A DNA stretch of 64,000 bases, from positions 100,814,237 to 100,878,236 of the forward strand of contig CM022302.1 in assembly GCA_011799875.1 (NCBI GenBank), in the 5' to 3' direction. Numbering within the stretch: position 1 is the stretch's first letter; each line of letters begins with the position of its first letter. The translations under genes and the position numbers were made by a program. Positions 1-9,800 of the stretch are shown piece after piece. The stretch is from Thinopyrum elongatum (taxonomy: Eukaryota > Streptophyta > Magnoliopsida > Poales > Poaceae). A model generated the notes under the pieces. It was not told the DNA's origin. It saw only the letters and a program-made list of their open reading frames with translations, and did no database searches.

Positions 1-894
1 CACGTAAAATAAAATTTTGCATAAACCGATTAGAGGCGTCTAACTTGGTTTTGCAGGATGTTTTGCATGTGATGTGGTATAGCAATGCTCATATTCAATT
101 TGATTATGTATGAGATGACTATATGATGTAATTAACATGACCTGCATGTCATGATTCGGCATGATGGCTGGAGCCATATGATTGCACTTTAATGACCTGC
201 GTGTCAACCTTAAGTAATGCATTTATTTTATCTTGCTATGGAGATAGCAATATTATCTGGTGCATCAACAAGGTGGTGGCAATCTTCGCGAAGGTGAACA
301 CCGAAGCGAATGCCGAAGACGAAGAAATGAAAGACTTCTCCGTCAGAAGAGGCTATACCATATCATGCTATTATGAATTGCTTGAGATGTTTATCCCTCT
401 TGATGCACCCTTCTTGATTGCGCGGTAGTCGCTTTTTTTTAGGGTGATCTCTCACTTAAAATATCAAGTAGTTAGTGTTCTCCCAAGTGTAGCACCGTCA
501 CGGCACCTAACTTTTCGGGGTACCACATGGACACATGGGTACGAACGATTAGGGAAATGTGAGGCGGGTGAGTTGAGACCTCGCAGCAAGATCACTTGGT
601 TGTCTTGACGTTCTGGAGGAGCGTCCTGAGCTCGGAACACGCCCATCAAAAGATGAACAAGAGTCACATAGAGATGTGATTGGCAAGTTGGCCTACCAAT
701 TGAAATTCTCGTCACTTGAGATGGACACATCCTTGGCGTTGGTTTTCAATTTGGATCTTGAATCACTCACAATCAATTTTGAGAGATATTGATTTGAGTG
801 GGAGCGCACTTTAGAATAAACTAGTTTATTCACTAGTGCAAATTTCATTATAAACAAAGTCTAAGTGAAACCTGTGTTTTCCGTTGTAGATCAA
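1..894 (+). other. Copia untranslated leader (partial)
   Basis: This stretch precedes the gag-pol start and has no match to the 3' LTR, so it is internal leader rather than LTR. It holds only short chance frames. The gag-pol reading frame is open upstream to a GTG at 865, but the first ATG in frame is at 895, where the product begins with the usual M-A-R-N type start. Confidence 0.7.
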
Positions 895-3800
895 ATGGCT
901 CGCAACACCGCGTTCAACTTAGGCCCGATGTTAGAGAAAGAGAAGTTAACTACGACTGGAAACAACTATGCGGACTGGGTCCGCAACCTGAGGATTGTCC
1001 TCAGGAGCGCTAAGAAACTGTATGTGCTTGAAAATGCTCTTCCAGCTAAACCGGCGGCAGAGGCCCCGGAAGATGAACAAAATGTCTGGGCCACTAAGGA
1101 TGATGATCACAACTTAGTGCAGTGCCTCATGCTAGCTTGCATGAGTACAGACCTTCAAAAACGTTTTGAATTCCATAAACCCCGTGATATGATCCGGGAA
1201 TTGGATGCTTTGTACAAGGAAACCGCAAAGTCTGAACGATTTGATATCATGAAGGCTTTGATGGATTGCAAGATGGCTGAGGGTAGTTCAGTTGGCGAAC
1301 ACGTGGTCAAAATGATTGGCTATGCTGAAAGGCTTAAAACCCTGGAATTTCCACTTCCACCTGGCCATACGATGGACATGTTGCTTTCTTCACTCCCCCC
1401 GTCTTACGACGGTTTTGTATTAAACTACAACATGAGTGGGATGGAGAAGGAACCGGAAGAGGTGCTCGCCATGCTGAAAACTGCAGAAGGAGGACTGCGG
1501 AAAAATCGCAAGCAAGTGTTGCTTGTGAATAAAACCGCCAGTTTCAAAAAGAAGAAAGGCAAGCCAAAGAAGGGCAAGGGCGCCGGTAAGACCGGCTCCC
1601 AAAGCAACTCTAAGGGTGGGGCCAAGAATGAAACTGAGTGCTTCTACTGCAAGGGCACAGGACACTGGAAGAGAAACTGCAAGAAGTATCTGGAAGATAA
1701 GAAGTCTGGGAAAACCGGAAAAGGTATAATTGTTATACAAGTTAATGTCATTGACGTTTTGCTTGCTAGCGAAAATTCTAAGTCTTGGGTATTTAATACC
1801 GGATCGGTTGCTCACATTTGCAACTCGATACAGGGGCTTCAGAAGGTGCGCAAGCTGGCAAAGAATGAAGTCGTGATGCGCGTCGGGAACGGCGCTGGGA
1901 TCGCCGCTCAAGCCGTCGGCATTATGCCTCTACGTCTCCCTTCAGGATTTATCTTAGAACTAAGTAACTGTTATTTTGTTCCACTGTTGTGTAGAAACAT
2001 TATCTCCGGATCATGCTTAGTACACGATGGGTATTCGTACAAGTCTGAGAACAATGGTTGTTCACTTTATTGTAAGGATATGTTTTATGGATTTGCACCC
2101 ATTGTTGGGGGCCTTTTCATACTAAATCTTGAATGTGGAAATGTTGTCTTTAACGTGAATGCTAAACGCCTTAAGAAGGCTGATACCACCACCACTTTCT
2201 TGTGGCACTGTCGGCTTGGCCACATCGGAAAGAAACGCATGCAAAGACTCCATAAAGATGGAGTTTTACCGTCCCTTGATTTTGAATCATTTGGCACATG
2301 TGAAGCTTGCTTGATGGGGAAAATGACCAAGACGCCGTTCACGGGTCATCCTGAACGGGCGGGTGAATTATTGGAAATAATACATAGTGATGTATGTGGT
2401 CCAATGAACACGGCCGCACGGGGTGGGTATTTTTACTTCGTGACTTTTACTGATGATTTAAGTCGGTGTGGCTATATCTACTTGATGAAGCATAAGTCGG
2501 AAACCTTTGAAAAGTTCAAAGAATTTCAGAATGAGGTAGAAAATCATCGTGACAAAAAGATTAAGTTTCTGCGGTCTGATCGCGGAGGCGAGTATCTTAG
2601 TCATGAGTTTGGCCAACATCTGAGTGACCGTGGAATCGTTTCACAGCTTACGCCTCCCGGAACTCCACAGAGAAACGGAGTATCGGAACGACGTAACCGA
2701 ACCTTGTTGGACATGGTAAGGTCGATGATGTCTCTTACAGATCTACCAATATCTTTTTGGGGTCACGCACTACTCACTGCCGCTTATACATTAAATAGAG
2801 CACCGTCTAAGTCTGTTGAGACGACACCACATGAGATGTGGAAAGGGAAGAAACCCAGTGTGTCGCATCTCAAAATTTGGGGTTGTGAAGCTTATGTAAA
2901 ACGTTTACAACCAAGCAAACTTGATCCCAGATCAGACAAATGTTACTTTGTAGGTTATCCCAATGTAACCATTGGGTATTCTTTCTACCACCCGTCCGAT
3001 AACAAAGTGTTTGTTGCCAAAGATGGACACTTTCTTGAGAAAGAGTTTCTCGCTAAAGAAGCAAGTGGGAGGATAGTACAACTTAATGAGATTAGTGAAT
3101 CTTTGGCAACCGTTGATATGGCTAAAGAACCGGAAGAAATTCCGCTAATTATCCCTACAACTGAGCCGGAAGTTGTCGCATATGATGCGGAGACTTCAGA
3201 CAATGTTGTAACTGAACCGCGCAGATCAGGTAGGGCTATCCAGCCACCTGAATGGTTTCATAACGAAATCTTCATTCTTGAAGACGATGAACCTGCGCAC
3301 TACAAGGAAGCGATGGCGGGGCCCAGCTCAAAAGAATGGCACAAGGCCATGAGATCCGAAATGGAATCCATGTACGAAAACCAAGTTTGGAACTTGGAAG
3401 AACTTCCAGAAGGAGTAAAGCCGATTGGTTGTAAATGGATTTTCAAAAAGAAGACGGACGCGGATGGTAACATTACTATCCACAAAGCTAGACTTGTCGC
3501 GAAAGGGTTCACGCAAGTTCCAGGAGTGGACTACGACGAGACTTTCTCGCCCGTAGCTATGCTTAGGTCTGTTCGGATATTACTAGCAATTGCTGCTTAT
3601 TTCGATTATGAAATATGGCAGATGGATGTCAAAACGGCTTTCCTAAATGGAAACCTCAAAGAGGATGTATATATGATACAGCCAGAAGGTTTTGTCATTC
3701 ATGAGGATGCTGGAAAGGTATGCAAACTTCAGAAAGCCATTTATGGTCTGAAGCAAGCGTCAAGGAGCTGGAACATTCGTTTTGATGAAGTGGTCAAAGA

Positions 3801-4860
3801 GTTTGGCTTCATCAGGAATGACAAAGAATCTTGTGTTTACAAGAAGTTTAGTGGGAGCGCAAAAGCATTTCTAATCTTGTATGTGGATGACATATTGTTG
3901 ATTGGAAATGACATGAATTTTCTTAGCGAAATAAAAGACTCATTGAAGAAAAGGTTTTCAATGAAAGACTTAGGCGAAGCGGCATATGTATTGGGCATCA
4001 GAATCTATAGAGATAGATCAAAACGCCTGATAGCGCTTAGCCAAAGCACGTACATTGACAAGGTGTTGAAAAGGTTCAACATGGAGAACTCCAAGAAAGG
4101 CCTACTCCCCATGTCACCTGGCACAGTGCTTTGCAAGAATCAGAGTCCTCAAACTCTCGATGAGCGAGTACAAATGAATGATGTTCCATATGCCTCGGCA
4201 GTTGGTTCTATTATGTATGCCATGCTATGTACAAGACCGGATGTTTCCTATGCGCTAAGTGTTAGCAGCCGGTACCAAAGTGATCCAGGATTGGAACACT
4301 GGGCCGCAGTCAAGGGTATTGTTAAGTACCTCAGACGGACCAAGGATTTACTCCTTGTGTACGGAGGTGATGAAGAGCTCATTGTAAGTGGTTACACTGA
4401 TGCAGGCTTCATGACTGACCCAGATGACTTCAAATCTCAATCAGGCTATGTTTTCATATTGAACGGTGGTGCAGTTGATTGGAAAAGTTCCAAACAGAAG
4501 ACTGTGGCGGATTCTACAACGGAGGCGGAGTATGTTGCCGCTTCAGAAGCCTCCAAGGAGGCGGTTTGGATCAAGCAATTTCTTGAAGACCTTGGTGTGG
4601 TTTCTAGTGCCCAGGACCCGGTGGAGATCTATTGTGATAATAGTGGCGCCGTGGCTCAGGCAAGGGAGCCAAATTCGCACCATAAGACAAGACATATTCA
4701 ACGCAAATATAAACTCATTCGACATCATGTCGAAGAGGGTTTAGTGAAAGTACGCAAAGTTCACACGAATCTGAATGTGTCAGACCCGATGACGAAGCCT
4801 CTACCACGAGCAAAGCATGAGCAACACCGGATAGCCATTGGTGTTAGGGAAGCCATGTAA
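895..4860 (+). CDS. Copia gag-pol polyprotein (gag, protease, integrase, RT, RNase H)
   Basis: A single open frame of 1,321 codons encodes all Copia domains in the order gag, PR, IN, RT, RH. The zinc knuckle is C249-x2-C252-x4-H257-x4-C262. The protease motif reads N-T-G-S at 301-304, where the family normally has D-T-G-S, so the catalytic Asp is replaced. Integrase shows an HHCC-type region (about 437-473) and D499, D562, E598 with 35 residues between the last two. Reverse transcriptase carries Y-V-D-D at 996-999. RNase H candidates are D1169, E1212 and D1248. The polyprotein would be cleaved by its own protease to make the particle, cDNA and integration enzymes. With no stop or frameshift the copy is young, but the protease change probably makes it unable to mature particles on its own. 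ATG 895 is preferred to the upstream GTG. Confidence 0.95.
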   Translation: MARNTAFNLGPMLEKEKLTTTGNNYADWVRNLRIVLRSAKKLYVLENALPAKPAAEAPEDEQNVWATKDDDHNLVQCLMLACMSTDLQKRFEFHKPRDMIRELDALYKETAKSERFDIMKALMDCKMAEGSSVGEHVVKMIGYAERLKTLEFPLPPGHTMDMLLSSLPPSYDGFVLNYNMSGMEKEPEEVLAMLKTAEGGLRKNRKQVLLVNKTASFKKKKGKPKKGKGAGKTGSQSNSKGGAKNETECFYCKGTGHWKRNCKKYLEDKKSGKTGKGIIVIQVNVIDVLLASENSKSWVFNTGSVAHICNSIQGLQKVRKLAKNEVVMRVGNGAGIAAQAVGIMPLRLPSGFILELSNCYFVPLLCRNIISGSCLVHDGYSYKSENNGCSLYCKDMFYGFAPIVGGLFILNLECGNVVFNVNAKRLKKADTTTTFLWHCRLGHIGKKRMQRLHKDGVLPSLDFESFGTCEACLMGKMTKTPFTGHPERAGELLEIIHSDVCGPMNTAARGGYFYFVTFTDDLSRCGYIYLMKHKSETFEKFKEFQNEVENHRDKKIKFLRSDRGGEYLSHEFGQHLSDRGIVSQLTPPGTPQRNGVSERRNRTLLDMVRSMMSLTDLPISFWGHALLTAAYTLNRAPSKSVETTPHEMWKGKKPSVSHLKIWGCEAYVKRLQPSKLDPRSDKCYFVGYPNVTIGYSFYHPSDNKVFVAKDGHFLEKEFLAKEASGRIVQLNEISESLATVDMAKEPEEIPLIIPTTEPEVVAYDAETSDNVVTEPRRSGRAIQPPEWFHNEIFILEDDEPAHYKEAMAGPSSKEWHKAMRSEMESMYENQVWNLEELPEGVKPIGCKWIFKKKTDADGNITIHKARLVAKGFTQVPGVDYDETFSPVAMLRSVRILLAIAAYFDYEIWQMDVKTAFLNGNLKEDVYMIQPEGFVIHEDAGKVCKLQKAIYGLKQASRSWNIRFDEVVKEFGFIRNDKESCVYKKFSGSAKAFLILYVDDILLIGNDMNFLSEIKDSLKKRFSMKDLGEAAYVLGIRIYRDRSKRLIALSQSTYIDKVLKRFNMENSKKGLLPMSPGTVLCKNQSPQTLDERVQMNDVPYASAVGSIMYAMLCTRPDVSYALSVSSRYQSDPGLEHWAAVKGIVKYLRRTKDLLLVYGGDEELIVSGYTDAGFMTDPDDFKSQSGYVFILNGGAVDWKSSKQKTVADSTTEAEYVAASEASKEAVWIKQFLEDLGVVSSAQDPVEIYCDNSGAVAQAREPNSHHKTRHIQRKYKLIRHHVEEGLVKVRKVHTNLNVSDPMTKPLPRAKHEQHRIAIGVREAM

Positions 4861-5844
4861 CTGGATTATGACTCTAGTGCAAGTGGGAGTCTGTAGGAGA
4901 TATGCCCTAGAGGCAGTAACAACAGTTATTTTGTATCTCCTGGTTTGTAATGAAAGTTTATGTTCCATGCTATAACTGCTGTGGCTCCTGAGCCCGTATA
5001 TCCATAAAGGCTCTGAGGAAAACACATGTGCACGTGTGGGATAATAAACAGTGATATGTATTCCTAGTCATGCCTCTAAGACTAGCTCAAGTATTGCATG
5101 ATGATTATGTTTTCCTGATCATGGGCATGTCTATGCCAGCAATTTTGAGAGCACAATTGATGGTAGAACACTTGTGTTGAATCAACCCGAATTGTTGTTA
5201 TGCTATGAGATTCTTTCGTCACAAGTTTATGGTTTATAACACAGAGAAGTTAATGTTTGCATAATTCCTTAGACCATGAGAGTATCGAGTTCCTTCATAC
5301 TTGCTTCATGAACTTTGGGGTTTGTTAAACGTCATCCGTAACTGGGTGGCTATTACGGCGGCTTACGGGTTCACGGAAAAGTATGGCAAGTAACGAGATA
5401 GCTCAAGATTGGGATTTGCTCCTCCGACGATGGAGAGATATACTCGGGCCCTCTCGGTGTTACGGTATCCATCATCGTCTGGCCAGACAACTTGTGATTT
5501 GATCATTGGGATGCCGGAACACGGAAACGAGAAAAGAGAACAAAACCGGTAACGAGGTAACTTGCATGATGGAAAAATTGTTGATCCACAGGAATGCAAT
5601 AAATCTCACCTCGGGTGTTTGTGACATATTGCGAAGCAACAGGAATAGCTCACGGCAACTGGAGGTTCACTCGAATATTCATTCGTGTGGGTATAGGGGT
5701 CAATATGGGTGTCCACGGCTCCGATGTTGATCATTGATCGGAAGGGGTTCCGTGTCATGTCTATGCTTCACCGAACCTATAGGGTCACATGCTTAAGGGT
5801 CATCTATCTGCTGAATACTAGACAGGGAGTCTGAGAGAAAATCA

Positions 5845-5912
5845 CCGAAAAAGTTTCGGACACCGAAAAAGTTTCGGACAGCGGAAAAGTTCCGCAGAGA
5901 GAGGTCACCGAA
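5845..5912 (+). repeat. Short inverted-repeat cluster in Copia LTR
   Basis: The segment holds successive variants of CACCGAAAAAGTTTCGGA and GCGGAAAAGTTCCGC, each a small inverted repeat (CCGAAA/TTTCGG, GCGGAA/TTCCGC). They lie in the first half of the LTR, well upstream of the TATA box, and look like a locally expanded palindromic unit. Confidence 0.6.
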
Positions 5913-6236
5913 TGAGTTCCGGTGAAACTGAAAAGTTGTTTCAGAGGATACCATAAAGTCAAATTGGTTTCGGCACATGCCCGATAATTCTGGGAGGGTG
6001 CCAGAATCATTCTGGAAACTTTTGGGAATTTTCTGGAAGAAAAAACGGAAATGTTCCGGAGCTGCCGGAACCACTTCAGATGCTTTTCGCAGATGAAAAT
6101 CACTAATCTGGAATTGTTCCAGAACACGTTGAAAATTATTTTAGTGGGTACTGGAAATGTTCTAAGCCCACATAAATATTTTCAGTTCGAACGGACGCTG
6201 AAAAATGTCGTCGTGAATAGTGAAAGTGCTTTTTGG

Positions 6237-6304
6237 GTGGCTTCTTGGAGAAGCCACCTTGAGGGTCCTTTGGTATTTTTCCCCTTGGCTTCTTGGAGAA
6301 GCCA
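6237..6304 (+). repeat. Twin hairpins upstream of the Copia TATA box
   Basis: The block GTGGCTTCT-TGG-AGAAGCCAC at 6237-6257 is a 9-bp perfect stem with a 3-base loop. A near copy occurs at about 6286-6304. The pair ends about 15 bases before the TATA box. Duplicated hairpins at this distance may be promoter elements; that role is inference. Confidence 0.6.
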
Positions 6305-6318
6305 CCCTTGGGCTTGGC

Positions 6319-6328
6319 CTATAAATAG
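6319..6328 (+). promoter_or_regulatory. TATA box in Copia LTR
   Basis: CTATAAATAG lies about 550 bp before the LTR end, a suitable position for the start of the retrotransposon transcript. Two near-identical hairpins sit just upstream (see 6237-6304). Confidence 0.7.
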
Positions 6329-6539
6329 GGGTGGAGGGGGCTGCCTAAAGAATCATCCCTTGCTCTCATACACATGCCATGCATTATCTGGCTTCTTCTC
6401 TCCCTCCCACGAAAAGAGTTTCGTAGAGCCGAAAGGCTGTCTGGGTTCCGGCAGGAACTAGTTCTGGACGGCGAAGCCCTGCCGGATAGCTGGCACCGTA
6501 TGTGTGCAACCCCGTAGAGAGGTCGTAGTTTCGGTCTTT

Positions 6540-6690
6540 TGCCTGAGGGGCTGTTCGAGTGTCCTCCCGAAGGGCTGTCCGAGTCTCCATTCGAGTTTCG
6601 AGGGTCCTCCCGAAGGGCTGTCCGCGACATCGTCCGGGGGACTGTCCGACCGCCTCCCGAAGGGCTGTCTGACGAGGGAGTACATCCTCG
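6540..6690 (+). repeat. Minisatellite-like repeats in transcribed part of Copia LTR
   Basis: The motif CCCGAAGGGCTGTCCGA and variants occurs four times in about 150 bp downstream of the TATA box. It contains the mini-palindrome CGAAGGG/CCC. Overlapping short frames here come from the repeat and are not genes. Confidence 0.6.
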
Positions 6691-6868
6691 CGGTTGGGAG
6701 GTTGTAAATCCTAGCTGCGGGGATCTGCACCAACGATCTCCACCGACTCTTCTTCCGCTGCGCTTCGAGTCGGTACGGATCAGATCAAACCTTGTATGCA
6801 GTCTCCATAGTGGTCCTGGGCGTGCTCGCTATACCGAAAATTTTTTTTTTCTGTCACGTCCCCTTACA

Positions 6869-9800
6869 ATCTCCCCTTGTCCACCATCACAGGTGCTCCC
6901 TCTAACATGGCACTGTTATATTTGGTTGCATGTTATGTATGATGTCTAGCTTGTATTGCTTCTAATTTTGTTGAATTCCATCTGCTTACTTTACACATTA
7001 TACTTGTGAATAAGACACGTGTTCCTATTTCAAGAACATACAATATATGTCTATCACACCATGTTCTTACATCAAAGTACTACTGTTGTGTAACCTACAA
7101 CAATCACTTATCATAAGACACGTTTAACCTGGGAGTGTGATATAGGTTACATCTCGCATTCTTTTCTAGCTTGTACTACTTCTAATTTGGTGAAATGGCA
7201 CTTATGAAGAGACAGTTTTAAGTTGGTAGAGTTCTATTTGTTGCATCTTTCATATGGTGTCTAGCTTTCATTGTTTCTAATTTTTTGAAATGCCTTCTGC
7301 TTAGTTTACACATCATAGTTGTGAATATGCAATGTCGTCCTTTTTTCTCACACATTCAATCATCCTATCATGCGGTCGCCTTACATTAAAGTAGTGCTCG
7401 TCTGCATCTTGCATCAATGAGTTCTGACAAGCGAATTTTCATTCATTTTTCTTATGGTTTGACTTGACAAGGCAATAAAATTAAGAAAGAGGAAGGAAAA
7501 AATTAAGGCAGGGACAGATGGCGGTCTTCCGACGATACCGGCATCCCAGGTGCTTTCTCTAGCTTAGCAGTGTGATATTGTCTTGCATGTTGCATACGAT
7601 GTCTAGCTTGTATTGCTTGTAATTTGATTAAATTACTTCTGATTAGTTTACACAAGTAGTTGTGAATATGCCATGTCGTCCTGTTTTTCGTACATATTCC
7701 ATCCTCGTATCATGTGTTGGCCTTACATCAAGGTAGCGATTGTCAGTATCATGCATGAATGAGTTCTGAAGAGTGAATTTTATTGTTTTTTCTTGTCGAT
7801 TTTACTTGATAATGTAAAATCAATAAAGCAGAAGCAAGTTAGCAAGGCAGTGGATAAAGGTGCTCCTTCCAAACAACTGAAATGAAGGGCCTCTACACAT
7901 TATACTCCGCCATCCCCCCAACTTGATTTGGAATACAACACATGCATAAACACTCAACGTAGCTGTGTTGATGATGAGCACGTCTCCCCTTGTCCACCAT
8001 CACAGGTGCTCCCTCTAACATGGCACTGTTATATGTGGTTGCATGTTATGTATGATGTCTAGCTTGTATTGCTTCTAATTTTGTTGAATTCCATCTGCTT
8101 ACTTTACACATTATACTTGTGAATAAGACACGTTTTCCTGTTTCTAGAACATACAATATCTATCTATCACACCATGTTCTTACATCAAAGTACTACTGTT
8201 GTGTAACCTACAACAATCACTTATCATAAGACACATTTAACTTGGGAGTGTGATATAGGTTACATCTCGCATTCTTTTCTAGCTTGTAGTACTTCTAATT
8301 TGTTGAAATGGCACTTATGACGAGACAGTTTTAACTTGGTAGAGTTATATTCGTTGCATCTTTCATATGGTGTCTAGCTTTCATTGCTTCTAATTTGTTG
8401 AAATGCCTTCTGCTTAGTTTACACATCATAGCTGTGAATATGCAATGTTCTCTTTTTTTCTCACACATTCAATCATCCTATCATGCGGTCGCCTTACATT
8501 AAAGTAGTGCTAGTCCGCATCCTGCATCAATGAGTTTTGAAAAGCGAATTTTTATTCATTTTTCTTGTGGGTTTGATTTGACAAGGCAATAAAATTAAAA
8601 AAGAGGAAGGAAAAGATTAAGGCAGGGATTGATGGCGGTCTTCCGGCGATACCGGCATCCCAGGTGCTGTCTCTAGCTTAGCAGTGTGACATTGTCTTGC
8701 ATGTTGCATACGATGTCTATCTTGTATTGCTTGTAATTTGATTAAATTACTTCCGATTAGTTTACACAAATAGTTGTGAATATGCCATGTCGTCATGTTT
8801 TTCTTACAAATTCCAACGTCGTATCATGTGTTAGCCTTATATCAAGGTAGTGATTGTCAGCTTCATGCATGAATGAGTTCTGAAGAGTGAATTTTATAGC
8901 TTTTTCTTGATGATTTTACTAGATAATGCAAAATCAATAAAGCAGAAGGAAATTAGCAAGGCAGTGGACAAAGGTGCTTCTTCCAAACAACTGAAACGGA
9001 GGGCCTCTACACATTCTACTCCGCCATCCCCCCAACAAGATTTGGAATACAACACATGCATAGACACTCAACGTAGCTGTGTTGATGATGAGCACGTCTC
9101 ACCTTGTCCACCATCACATGTGCTCCCTCTAACATGGCACTGTTATATGTGGTTGCATGTTATGTATGATGTCTAGCTTGTATAGCTTCTAATTTTTTTG
9201 AATTTCATCTGCTTACTTTACATATTATACTTGTGAATAAGACACGTGTTCCTATTTCTAGAACATACAATATCTGTCTATCACACCATGTTCTTACATC
9301 AAAGTACTACTATTGTGTAACCTACAACAATCTCTTATCATAAGACATGTTTAACCAGGGAGTGTGATATAGGTTACATCTCGCATTCTTTACTAGCTTG
9401 TACTACTTCTAATTTGTTGAAATGGCACTTATGACAAGATAGTTTTAACTTGGTAGAGTTATATTCGTTGCATCTTTCATATGGTGTGTAGCATTCATTG
9501 CTTCTAATTTGTTGAAAGGCCTTTGGCTTAGTTTACACATCATAGCTGTGAATATGCAATGTTGTCCTTTTTTCTCAGACATTCAATCATCCTATCATGC
9601 GGTCGCCTTACATTAAAGTAGTGCTCGTCAGCATCCTGCATCAATGAGTTCTAAAAAGCGAATTTTTATTCATTTTTCTTGTGGGTTTGACTTGACAAGG
9701 CAATAAAATTAAGAAAGAGGAAGGAAAAAAATTAAGGCAGGGACAGATGGCGATCTTCCGGCGATACCGGCATCCCAGGTGCTTTCTCTAGCTTAGCAGT

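Larger units (their letters stand above)
1..6868 (+). mobile_element. Ty1/Copia LTR retrotransposon (Angela/BARE-like), 5' end outside window
   Basis: The element runs from the left window edge through an untranslated leader, one gag-pol frame and a 3' LTR that ends at 6868. No copy of the 3' LTR is found before the coding region and no primer-binding site is visible, so the 5' LTR lies upstream of base 1. The LTR start TGTAGGAGATATGCCCTAG resembles the Angela/BARE/WIS group of Triticeae Copia elements. The 3' LTR is followed by ATCTC (6869-6873), the likely 5-bp target duplication, and then directly by sequence that belongs to the 1,114-bp tandem array. The Copia therefore inserted inside that array, which should resume to the left of the window. 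Confidence 0.92.
4892..6868 (+). repeat. Copia 3' LTR (1,977 bp)
   Basis: It starts TGTAGG directly after the purine tract AAGTGGGAGTC (4881-4891, polypurine tract) and ends CCTTACA, giving short inverted ends TGTAGG/CCTTACA. The end at 6868 is chosen because the next bases rejoin the tandem-array consensus. A TATA box lies at 6319-6328. The 5' LTR is not in the window, so divergence between LTRs cannot be estimated. Confidence 0.85.

Noticed and set aside
1420..1911. Antisense frame inside Copia gag
   Set aside because: Shadow of the real gag-pol frame.
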